Source of the DNA: Actinomycetota bacterium
GTDB taxonomy: Bacteria > Actinomycetota > Acidimicrobiia > Acidimicrobiales > JAJPHE01
Assembly: GCA_021325435.1 (NCBI GenBank)
Contig: JAJPHE010000055.1
Span: forward strand, 1-49,905
Direction of reading: 5' to 3'
DNA length: 49,905 nt
The notes beneath the pieces are model-generated. The model saw only the letters and a program-made list of their open reading frames with translations, did no database searches and was not told the DNA's origin. Each line of letters begins with the position of its first letter. Position 1 is the stretch's first letter. Below, one piece after another: positions 24,377-31,491 of this stretch. The translations under genes were made by a program, and so were the position numbers.

Positions 24377-25575
24377 CCCGGGCGGGGCAGCAGGCGGTCG
24401 GAGATGATGCGCAGCTGGATCTCGGACGTGCCTTCGAAGATCTTGGTCAGGCGGGCGTCGCGCCAGTGTCGCTCGACGGCGAAGTCCGTGGTGTAGCCGG
24501 CACCCCCGTGGATCTGGAGGGCCTCGCTCGTCACCCGCTCGGACATCTCGCTGGCCAGGTACTTCACCATCGACGCCTGGGCGTCCACGGCCACGCCGGC
24601 GTCGGCGTCCGCCGCCACCTGGTACATGAGGGCCCGACACGCCTCGATCTCCGCCGCCATGGAGGCGATCTTGAACCGGATGGCCTGGAAGTCGGAGATG
24701 GGCCGGTCGAACTGGCGGCGCTGCTGGGCGTAGGCGACGGCGTCTTCGAGCCCGGCCCGGGCCAGGCCGATGCTGCGGGCCGCGGTGTGGACCCGGGCCA
24801 CGGACAGGCCCCGGGTCACGTTGCGGAAGCCGGCCCGGTCGTCACCCTCCGCCTGGCGTCCCAGCAGGTTCTCCGCCGGCAGGCGGAAGTCGTCGAAGGA
24901 CAGCTCCCAGGTCTTCCAGCCGTGGTAGCCGATCTTGCGGACCGGGTTGCCGGAGATCCCTGCGGGGAAGCTGCCCGGCTCTTTCGGGATGAAGAAGTTG
25001 CGGATGCCCGAGTAGCGGTTGGCCGGGTCGTAGGGGGTGGTGCGCGCCACCAGCACGATGAAGTTCGCCTGGTCGGCGAAGGTGCACCACATCTTCTGGC
25101 CGTTGATGACGTACTCGTCGCCCTGGAGCTCGGCCCGGCACCGGATCGATGCCACGTCGGAGCCGGCGTCCGGCTCCGACAGGGCGAAGGCTCCGAGCAG
25201 CTCCCCTTTGGCCATCAGGGGCAGCAGGCGCCGGCGTTGGTCCTGGCTGAAGCCGCCCCCGAGCCCGTTGCCCCGGGCGATGATGCTGGCGCAGCTCATC
25301 CAGGCCCGGGCCAGCTCCTCGGTCACCAGGCAGTACTCGAACAGGCCGAGCCCGAGACCCCCGTACTCCTCGGGGATCAGGATGCCGAAGAAGCCCATCT
25401 CGCCCATGGCCCGCCGCAGCTCGAGCGGTATCTCGCCCTGGACGGGGTCGAGCTCGTTGGCCACGGGGAGGACCTCGCGCATGGCGAAGTCCCGCGCCAG
25501 GTCCCGTATCGCCGTGCGATCCTCGGTGCGGTAGGGGGTGGGGATAGAAGCCGGCGGCACCGGCAGGAGGTCCAT
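24373..25575 (-). CDS. Acyl-CoA dehydrogenase
   Basis: 400 residues. FAD and substrate-binding strands show as FALSEPDAGSDVASI and QKMWCTFADQANF, and the C-terminus has KIFEGTSEIQ, where the Glu after Phe (residue 381) is the usual catalytic base. It oxidises an acyl-CoA to the 2-enoyl-CoA with electrons passed to ETF. The ATG at 25575 lacks a ribosome site but has TATAGT 9 nt upstream, suggesting a leaderless transcript. Divergent from the kinase gene at 25648 (72 nt apart) and coupled to the FAD oxidoreductase gene downstream. A longer open frame on this strand (to 26127) is not coding. Confidence 0.93.
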   Translation of the reverse strand: MDLLPVPPASIPTPYRTEDRTAIRDLARDFAMREVLPVANELDPVQGEIPLELRRAMGEMGFFGILIPEEYGGLGLGLFEYCLVTEELARAWMSCASIIARGNGLGGGFSQDQRRRLLPLMAKGELLGAFALSEPDAGSDVASIRCRAELQGDEYVINGQKMWCTFADQANFIVLVARTTPYDPANRYSGIRNFFIPKEPGSFPAGISGNPVRKIGYHGWKTWELSFDDFRLPAENLLGRQAEGDDRAGFRNVTRGLSVARVHTAARSIGLARAGLEDAVAYAQQRRQFDRPISDFQAIRFKIASMAAEIEACRALMYQVAADADAGVAVDAQASMVKYLASEMSERVTSEALQIHGGAGYTTDFAVERHWRDARLTKIFEGTSEIQLRIISDRLLPRPG

Positions 25576-25584
25576 CGGCGGGCC

Positions 25585-25590
25585 ACTATA
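25585..25590 (-). promoter_or_regulatory. Candidate -10 (TATAGT) of the acyl-CoA dehydrogenase
   Basis: TATAGT on the minus strand ends 9 nt from the ATG at 25575, so a start site about 6-7 nt downstream would place the mRNA 5' end almost at the initiation codon: a leaderless arrangement common in actinobacteria. No -35 is evident. The 72-nt divergent gap also holds TACCAT at 25621-25626, a weaker candidate for the plus-strand kinase. Confidence 0.4.
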
Positions 25591-25647
25591 GGTAGGTGCC
25601 CCCGCCGACCGGCCCGCCGTTACCATCCGGCGGGGGAAGGGGGAGCG

Positions 25648-26778
25648 GTGGAAGCTGAGGCCAGCGGGGAGCCCGTCGCCCCGCCGCCCACCGAGATGCG
25701 GCGGTCCTCGCGTGACGCCGCCGCCCTGGCCGGGCGGCTGGAGCGCTGGCTGGCCGGGCGGCTGCCCTCCGGCGCCGATCCGTCGGTCCCCGAGGTCGAG
25801 TCCACCTCGGCCAACGGGATGTCGAGCGACACGGTGCTGTTCCGGGCCGCCTGGACGGAGGGCGGCGGTCGCCGCCAGGCCGATCTGGTGGCCCGGCTGG
25901 CCCCCGACCCGGGCGACGTTCCCGTCTTCCCGTCCTATGACATGGGTCGCCAGTTCGACACGATCCGGCTGGTGTCGGAGCTCACCAGCGTGCCGGTGCC
26001 CACTCCCCGCTGGTGTGAGGCGGATCCGTCCTACCTCGGAGCTGCCTTCTTCGTCATGGACCGCGTCGAAGGTGACGTGCCCCCCGACGTCATGCCCTAC
26101 AACTTCGGCGACAGCTGGCTCTACCACGCCTCACCGGACGAGCAACGGCGTCTGCAGGACTCCACCGTGGGGGTTCTCGCCCAGCTCCACTCGATCGACG
26201 GTGCCGAGCGGCGGTTCCCGTTCTTGGACTTCGGCGGGAACGGCTCGTACCTGCGCCGTCACGTCGACCACACCCACGCCTGGTACCGGTTCGCGGCCGA
26301 CGACGGAGTCCGCTCCCCACTGGTGGAGCGGGGCTTCGCCTGGCTGGAGGAGCACTGGCCGTCGGACGAGGGCGCCCCCGTCCTCAGCTGGGGTGACGCC
26401 CGCATCGGCAACGTCATGTACCGCGACTTCGAGCCGGCCGCCGTGCTCGACTGGGAGATGGCCGGGCTCGGCCCCCGCGAGCTCGACCTGGCTTGGATGG
26501 TCTACGCCCACCACGTTTTCGAGGACATGGCCCAGCGGTTCGGGCTGGGGGGCATGCCCGACTTTCTCCGCCTCGAGGACGCGGCCGGCACCTACGAGTC
26601 GCTCACCGGCTCCACCCCCCGCCATCTCGACTTCTATCAGGCTTACGCCTCGGTGCAGTGGGGCATCGTCTTCCTTCGCACCGGGTGCCGGCAGGTTCGC
26701 TTCGGCGAGCGGGAGATGCCCGACGACGTCGACGACCTCCTCCATCACCGGCCGGCGCTGGAGCGGATCCTGTCCTGA
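25648..26778 (+). CDS. APH-family kinase, ACAD10/11-type phosphotransferase
   Basis: 376 residues. The catalytic loop is SWGDARIGN (Asp250, Asn255) and the metal site DWEMAG (Asp268), as in the phosphotransferase domain of acyl-CoA dehydrogenase family members 10/11 and bacterial homologues. The usual His of H-G-D is Trp here, which I have seen in many bacterial relatives. Members of this clade phosphorylate 4-hydroxyacyl-CoAs in levulinate and 4-hydroxy acid catabolism, but the substrate here is unknown. GTG at 25648 has GGGGGAG upstream. It is divergent from an acyl-CoA dehydrogenase and followed by the unknown gene at 26807, 28 nt away, likely co-transcribed. Confidence 0.85.
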   Translation: MEAEASGEPVAPPPTEMRRSSRDAAALAGRLERWLAGRLPSGADPSVPEVESTSANGMSSDTVLFRAAWTEGGGRRQADLVARLAPDPGDVPVFPSYDMGRQFDTIRLVSELTSVPVPTPRWCEADPSYLGAAFFVMDRVEGDVPPDVMPYNFGDSWLYHASPDEQRRLQDSTVGVLAQLHSIDGAERRFPFLDFGGNGSYLRRHVDHTHAWYRFAADDGVRSPLVERGFAWLEEHWPSDEGAPVLSWGDARIGNVMYRDFEPAAVLDWEMAGLGPRELDLAWMVYAHHVFEDMAQRFGLGGMPDFLRLEDAAGTYESLTGSTPRHLDFYQAYASVQWGIVFLRTGCRQVRFGEREMPDDVDDLLHHRPALERILS

Positions 26779-26806
26779 GCGAGTGGCGGGGATACGGTGC
26801 CGGCTG

Positions 26807-27904
26807 ATGCCCGTGCCCCTCGATGAGTTCCCCGTCCACCAGGTGCCGTTGTCGATGGGCCAGGTGGGCAGCAGCGATCGCAACTTCTACGACCGCTGCT
26901 ACTTCAACGCCCACGATCGCGGTCAGGGGACGTTCCTCGTCACCGGGCTCGGCGTCTATCCCAACCTGGGGGTGATCGACGCCTACGCCGTGGTGCGCCG
27001 CCAGGACCGCCAGCACGTGGTGCGCTGCTCCGGCTCGCTGGGCGACGACCGAATGCGCCAGGAGGTCGGGCCCTACCGCATCGAGGTGGTGGAGCCGCTC
27101 CGGCGGATCCGGCTGGTGTGCGACGCCGCCGCTCACGGCATCGCCTTCGACCTGGTGTGGGAGGGCTCGTTTCCTCCACTCGATGAGCCTCGCCACATCA
27201 TGAGGGTGGGGCCCCGGACCATCCTCGACGGCTGCCGCTTCGCCCAGGTGGGCACCTGGACGGGAACGCTGCAGGTCGATGGAGAAGAGGCGGCGGTGGC
27301 CGACTGGGTGGGCACCCGCGACCGGTCCTGGGGTATCCGTCCGGTGGGCGAGCCGGAGCCGCCGGGGCGGGCCGGCGACGAGCCGCGGGAGGGTTTCTGG
27401 TGGCTGTACGTGCCGCTCCGCTTCGATGACCATGCCCTGGTGCTGATCCTGCAGGAAGACCCGGACGGCTACCGGACGCTCAACGAGGCAGCCCGGATAT
27501 TCCCGGACGGGCGGGTCGAGCAGCTCGGCTGGCCCGAGGTGGACATCTCCTACCGTCCCGGCACCCGGATGCCCGAGACGGCGACCATCGCCATCGGCCG
27601 GGGGACGGGCCCCCGCATCGAGGTGTCGCTGCGCACGTACCAGGCGGTCGTGCTCCACGTGGGCGCCGGCTACGGCGGCGACCCCGACTGGTCCCACGGT
27701 CAGTGGAAGGGACCGGCGTGGATCGAGGGTGCGACCTACGACCTGTCGGACCCGACCGTGGCCGGCCGGGTGCCCTTCGGGGTGATCGACCATGTGGCCA
27801 GAGCGGAGTGCGAAGGGGCGGAGGGCTGGGGCCTGTTCGAGCACGCCAGCCTCGGCCGCCACGACCCCACCGGCTTCGCCGACTGGGCGTCAGTCGCCCC
27901 CTAG
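26807..27904 (+). CDS. Uncharacterised protein, DUF7064/DUF7065-like (lipocalin-type fold suspected)
   Basis: 365 residues, soluble, rich in Trp, Gly and Asp; no signal peptide or membrane helix. N-terminal FYDRCYFNAHDRGQGTFLVTGL and VVRRQDRQHVVRCSG segments look like the N half of a large, mainly actinobacterial family of unknown function with two beta domains (AttH/CrtC-like fold is possible). C-terminal GLFEHASLGRHDPTGFADW is Gly/His-rich. It lies 28 nt after the kinase and is likely in its operon, so a role in the same lipid or hydroxy-acid pathway is inferred. It ends 3 nt before the convergent hydrolase gene. Not a named enzyme. Confidence 0.72.
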   Translation: MPVPLDEFPVHQVPLSMGQVGSSDRNFYDRCYFNAHDRGQGTFLVTGLGVYPNLGVIDAYAVVRRQDRQHVVRCSGSLGDDRMRQEVGPYRIEVVEPLRRIRLVCDAAAHGIAFDLVWEGSFPPLDEPRHIMRVGPRTILDGCRFAQVGTWTGTLQVDGEEAAVADWVGTRDRSWGIRPVGEPEPPGRAGDEPREGFWWLYVPLRFDDHALVLILQEDPDGYRTLNEAARIFPDGRVEQLGWPEVDISYRPGTRMPETATIAIGRGTGPRIEVSLRTYQAVVLHVGAGYGGDPDWSHGQWKGPAWIEGATYDLSDPTVAGRVPFGVIDHVARAECEGAEGWGLFEHASLGRHDPTGFADWASVAP

Positions 27905-27907
27905 AGC

Positions 27908-28714
27908 TCAGGCGATCTCTCGGAGGAACCCGCCAATGATCTCGGCGTAGCGGCCGGGGCGGAGGCGGAGCTCGGCCATGCTCGACACCACCTCGAGGCG
28001 GGCGCCGGGCACGGCGTCGGCCACGGTCCGGGCGTCGTCCACCGGGTGCATGGGGTCGTGGCGGTGGGCGATCACGAGGGTCGGGACGGCGCCGGCGGCC
28101 AGCGCCGCCGGTCCGGAGCGGACGTCGTCCTGGTTGTCCATGAGGCCCCGCAGCATGGCCGACCCGGCCGCCGGCTCCAGCGACAGGAGGTCGGCGGCGG
28201 CCGCCACCTCGGGCTGGCGGAGCCGGCGCAGGCGCCCGGAGGCGGCGGCTACCGGACGCATGGATTCGCCCAGCCCGCCGAGCAGGCGCGACAGGGGCCG
28301 GAACACCCGCTCGGCGGTGGGCCGGCCGGCATCGAGCACTGGCATCTCGACGATCGCTCCCGCCAGTCGTCCTGGATGGCAGGCGGCGAAGGCCAGGGTC
28401 ACGTCGGCTCCAAGTGACAGGCCCCCGACCACGGCCTGCTCGACCTCCAGGACGTCGAGCAGCCGGGCCACGTCGGACGCCATGAGCCGCCACGAGTAGG
28501 AGCCGACGTCGGCCGGCCGGCTCGAGCGCCCGTGGCCCCGCAGGTCGAGAAGGAGGAAGCGGTGGGACGGGAGCCGGTCGGCCAGGCGCTCGAACAGCCG
28601 GCGGGAGAAGAACAGCCCGTGGAGCATCACGACCGGCAGACCGCCGGGCTGGCCGCGCTCGGCGTACCAGAGCTTCACGTCCCCGTTGGCGATCTCCGGC
28701 ATGGCGCTCATCAT
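27908..28714 (-). CDS. Alpha/beta hydrolase-fold protein lacking a clear catalytic His
   Basis: 268 residues. The oxyanion strand VVMLHGLFFSRR, the LLLDLRGHGRSSRP loop and nucleophile elbow GGLSLGAD are intact, and RHDPMHP supplies an Asp after strand 7. The catalytic His, normally in a GAGH-type loop about 25 residues from the end, is absent: that segment reads VVSSMAELRL, and there is no His after MHP. So it may be a non-hydrolytic fold member or use a different base. The first ATG is used; ATGs at 28711 and 28702 are alternatives. Convergent with the DUF-like gene 3 nt away. It lies 75 nt before the PAP2 gene in divergent orientation. Confidence 0.8.
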   Translation of the reverse strand: MMSAMPEIANGDVKLWYAERGQPGGLPVVMLHGLFFSRRLFERLADRLPSHRFLLLDLRGHGRSSRPADVGSYSWRLMASDVARLLDVLEVEQAVVGGLSLGADVTLAFAACHPGRLAGAIVEMPVLDAGRPTAERVFRPLSRLLGGLGESMRPVAAASGRLRRLRQPEVAAAADLLSLEPAAGSAMLRGLMDNQDDVRSGPAALAAGAVPTLVIAHRHDPMHPVDDARTVADAVPGARLEVVSSMAELRLRPGRYAEIIGGFLREIA

Positions 28715-28789
28715 GCCCGGCGTCGCCGCCGCCCCGACACCTGCTGTCTAGCCTGGGGTCAGGAGAGGGGCGGCAGGAGGTACGGCGAG

Positions 28790-29620
28790 GTGTGGCTGTC
28801 GTGGGACATGGCGTCACTCCTGGCCGCCGGGTTGGCCGCCTTCGGGTGGGTGACCCGCCGGCGGGGTCAGCGGTGGCGGCTGGTTTCCGACGTCGCCGTG
28901 GAAGCCTCGCTGGTGGCGGTGCTCTACTCGATCTGGCAGCTGATCGGCACGTTCACCGACCGGCGGGTTACCGGGGCCGAGCAGCACGGCCTGTGGGTAT
29001 GGAATCTCGAACGGGCGATGCACCTGCCGAGCGAGCTTTCCGCCCAGCGCCAGCTGCTGCCCCACCCGCTGCTCGTGCAAGCGGCCAACGGGTTCTACGC
29101 CATCGTCCACGTGCCCGCCCTCGGGGTCTTCCTCGTCTGGCTTTTCCTTCGTCACCGCGACCGCTACCCGGCCTGGCGCAACGTGCTGGCTGTGCTCACG
29201 TTCGGGTGCTTCGTCGCCCATCTGGTGCCGGTGGCGCCCCCTCGCCTGATCCACGGGCTCGGTTTCGTCGACACCGGCGCCCTCTACCATCAGTCGGTCT
29301 ACGGGCCCATGGGCACCGGCATCTCCGACCAGCTCTCGGCCATGCCCTCGGTGCACCTGGCCTGGGCCTGCCTGATCGCTCTGGCCACCATCCAGGCGGG
29401 CACCAGCCGGTGGCGGTGGGCGGTGGTCCTCCACCCCCTGGCGACTCTGTATGTCGTCACCGTCACCGGGAACCACTTCATCCTGGACGGGGTGGCGGCC
29501 GCGGTGGTCCTCGGCCTGTCCGTCGTCCTGGTCCGGCTTCCGTCGCTGCTGAGGCCGGCGCCGGCTCAGGCCTCCCCGTCGCTGGCCGCCGGAACCGTCG
29601 CCAGCCGCCCGGCCCGGTAG
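28790..29620 (+). CDS. PAP2-superfamily phosphatase/inositol-phosphotransferase-like membrane protein
   Basis: 276 residues with five or six hydrophobic helices. The PAP2 motifs read SAMPSVHLAW (Ser and His of motif C2) and GNHFILDGV (motif C3), which is the Aur1/Ipt1-like branch of the family. The enzyme would dephosphorylate a lipid phosphate or transfer a head group at the membrane. I use the GTG at 28790 because GGAGG lies 9 nt before it; the ATG at 28808 has no ribosome site. The 3' end overlaps the convergent pirin gene by 55 nt. Substrate unknown. Confidence 0.83.
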   Translation: MWLSWDMASLLAAGLAAFGWVTRRRGQRWRLVSDVAVEASLVAVLYSIWQLIGTFTDRRVTGAEQHGLWVWNLERAMHLPSELSAQRQLLPHPLLVQAANGFYAIVHVPALGVFLVWLFLRHRDRYPAWRNVLAVLTFGCFVAHLVPVAPPRLIHGLGFVDTGALYHQSVYGPMGTGISDQLSAMPSVHLAWACLIALATIQAGTSRWRWAVVLHPLATLYVVTVTGNHFILDGVAAAVVLGLSVVLVRLPSLLRPAPAQASPSLAAGTVASRPAR

Positions 29621-30531
29621 TCCTCGAAGGCCTGGACGATCTCTTGGCGGGTGTTCATGACGAACGGCCCCGACCACGCCACCGGCTCGCCGATCGGCCG
29701 GCCGCCGAGCAGCAGCACCTCGAGGTGTGACGAGGGGCCGTCGGGCGCGCTGGCGGCGTCGATGACGAGGGTGTCGCCCTCCCGTTCAAAGACCACCAGC
29801 TGGCCGGTCCGCACCGGCGCCCCTTCGGGGCCGGCCACCCCTCGGCCGGCGAGGACGTAGGCGAGGGCGTTGAACCCCGGTGTCCAGGGCACCACCAGCC
29901 GGGCACCGGGCGGCAGGGTGGCGTGGGCCATCGTCATCGGCGTGTAGGTGGCGCCGGGGCCCGGCTGGTCGCTGAGTTGGCCGGCGATGACCCGGACGAG
30001 CGCTGCCCCGTCGTGGCTCCCCAGCAGACCGACCCGGTCCGCCCGCAGGTCCTGGTAGCGGGGAGGGACCCATTTCTGGGCGCGGGGGAGGTTGACCCAC
30101 AGCTGCACTCCGTGGAAGAGGCCGCCGCTGGCCACCAGGGCCTCGGGGGGCCGCTCGATGTGCTGGATGCCGGCGCCGGCGGTCATCCACTGGGTGTCCC
30201 CGTTGGTGATGAGGCCACCGCCGCCATTGGAGTCCTGATGCTCGAAGGTTCCGTCGATTATGTACGTGACGGTCTCAAAGCCGCGGTGCGGGTGCCAGGG
30301 CGTTCCTTTGGGCTCTCCGGGGGCGTATTCGACCTCTCCCATCTGGTCCATGTGGACGAAGGGGTCGAGGTCTCGCAGGTCGACGCCGGCGAAGGCCCGC
30401 CGGACGGGGAACCCCTCGCCCTCCAAGCCCTCGGGGGCGGTGGTGACCGAGCGCACCCGGCGGGGGACGGCCAGGGCCGGGACCGCGAGTCGGGGTAGCA
30501 GGGACGGGTCTTCGACGGTTATGGCCGGCAC
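29566..30531 (-). CDS. Pirin-family protein
   Basis: 321 residues with the bicupin layout of pirins. Metal ligands of the N-terminal cupin are evident: WHPHRGFETVTY (His80, His82) and GAGIQHIERP (His124, Glu126), and the family segment DPFVHMDQMGEV precedes them. Bacterial pirins bind iron and some act as quercetin dioxygenases or redox-sensitive regulators; the role here is unknown. The ATG at 30531 starts just before the cupin region. The 55 nt at its 3' end overlap the PAP2 gene, in a convergent arrangement. Confidence 0.9.
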   Translation of the reverse strand: MPAITVEDPSLLPRLAVPALAVPRRVRSVTTAPEGLEGEGFPVRRAFAGVDLRDLDPFVHMDQMGEVEYAPGEPKGTPWHPHRGFETVTYIIDGTFEHQDSNGGGGLITNGDTQWMTAGAGIQHIERPPEALVASGGLFHGVQLWVNLPRAQKWVPPRYQDLRADRVGLLGSHDGAALVRVIAGQLSDQPGPGATYTPMTMAHATLPPGARLVVPWTPGFNALAYVLAGRGVAGPEGAPVRTGQLVVFEREGDTLVIDAASAPDGPSSHLEVLLLGGRPIGEPVAWSGPFVMNTRQEIVQAFEDYRAGRLATVPAASDGEA

Positions 30532-30607
30532 GGGCGCACCTCCAGGGTCGCGCCCACCTCAACATCGTTGACGACGCAACTGTTCCGGCAGGGGCGGGGT
30601 CGGTCGG

Positions 30608-30835
30608 TCAGGCGGCCCGGGGGTTGGACCGGCGCACCCGCTCCTCGGCGCAGCCGCACCGGCCGGCCAGATCCTGGCAGCGACTCGACGAGCCGTGGGA
30701 GGCGGGGCCCAGGTCGCAGTCGTCGTCCGTGCAGGACCACGTCCCGTCGGCGTGCTCGACCAGGGTGGAGTGGCAGTGGTCGAGCCCGTCGACGCAGTCG
30801 GGGCATCCGGCGCTGGTGGCACGACGCTTGCTCAT
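30608..30835 (-). CDS. Small Cys-rich protein (probable zinc-binding)
   Basis: 75 residues. Contains CPDC, then HCHST, SCTDDDC and two more Cys pairs near the end (RCQDLAGRCGC), with the actinobacterial pattern C-P-x-C-x-x-G-L-D-H-C-H, ...C-x4-C that I have seen in small proteins of unknown function; zinc coordination is likely. The ATG at 30835 has GGTGGG directly upstream. An open GTG two codons earlier at 30841 is possible. It lies alone between the pirin gene and divergent dodecin, so a role cannot be assigned. Confidence 0.7.
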   Translation of the reverse strand: MSKRRATSAGCPDCVDGLDHCHSTLVEHADGTWSCTDDDCDLGPASHGSSSRCQDLAGRCGCAEERVRRSNPRAA

Positions 30836-30938
30836 GCCCACCAGTGTGGGCTGACCCTGTAACAGTGGGGTGGATCCCGGGTGGAATGCACCCGGCGCCG
30901 GGCCGGGGCGGCGGTCGCTCCGGCCAGAAGGGAGAGAA

Positions 30939-31154
30939 GTGCCCGACCACGTCTACCGAGTCACCGAGGTCGTCGGATCGTCGGCCGACAGCCTCGACCG
31001 GGCCATCCGCAATGGTGTTGCCCGGGCGGGGCGGACCCTGCGCAACCTGGACTGGTTCGAGGTGACCGAGATCCGCGGTCACATCGAAAGCGGCGAGGTG
31101 GGCCATTTCCAGGTGACCATGAAGGTCGGGTTCCGCCTGGACGACGCCGATTGA
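30939..31154 (+). CDS. Dodecin-family flavin-binding protein
   Basis: 71 residues, the family length. Reads PDHVYRVTEVVGSS, then SLDRAIRNGVARAGRTLRNL (helix), WFEVTEIRGHIESG and VGHFQVTMKVGFRLDD, i.e. the alpha-beta-beta fold of dodecins, which store and buffer flavins as a hollow dodecamer. The aromatic Trp in LDWFEV is the usual flavin-stacking residue. Start is GTG at 30939 with an AAGGGAGAG ribosome site. Its stop is 11 nt from the convergent DUF2249 stop. Confidence 0.93.
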   Translation: MPDHVYRVTEVVGSSADSLDRAIRNGVARAGRTLRNLDWFEVTEIRGHIESGEVGHFQVTMKVGFRLDDAD

Positions 31155-31165
31155 CGCCGGCCCGC

Positions 31166-31405
31166 TCAGGACACTCGCTCGACCCGCACCCGCCAGATCG
31201 GTGACCCCGGTTGGAGCACGTCCCAGTGGAAGGCCTCGGAGTGGTCCATGGCCAGCCGGGCTCGCAGCGTCCTCGGGTCCTGGTCCGACACCAGGGTGAA
31301 CGACTCCCCGGGGGCGAGCGCCAGGAAGCGCTCGACGACGGTGTCCTCGCGCCGGCCGGGCGGGACGGCCCGCACGTCCAGTACTCCTCCGCCCTGGTCC
31401 TCCAC
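31166..31405 (-). CDS. DUF2249 domain protein
   Basis: 79 residues. Reads LDVRAVPPGRREDTVVERFLALAPGESF, then DQDPRTLRARL and WDVLQPGSPIWRVRVERV, which is the single DUF2249 domain (alpha/beta, SirA/TusA-related). These proteins are linked to sulfur transfer or to metabolism of nitrogen oxides in some genomes but the biochemical role is unknown. GTG at 31405 has GGAGGG upstream. The distance to the dodecin stop is 11 nt, so convergent transcription reaches both. Confidence 0.88.
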   Translation of the reverse strand: MEDQGGGVLDVRAVPPGRREDTVVERFLALAPGESFTLVSDQDPRTLRARLAMDHSEAFHWDVLQPGSPIWRVRVERVS

Positions 31406-31491
31406 TGGTCACCCTCCGGTTCGACGGTCGCACCACGCTAGGCCCGAGGGCATGGCAGTGGCTGACGGGGAAAAGTTGGATAATTGCCGGC

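Noticed and set aside
22736-24496. Plus-strand ORF of 586 codons opposite the FAD oxidoreductase
   Set aside because: It is the shadow of a clearly coding minus-strand gene with a GGGHNG FAD motif.
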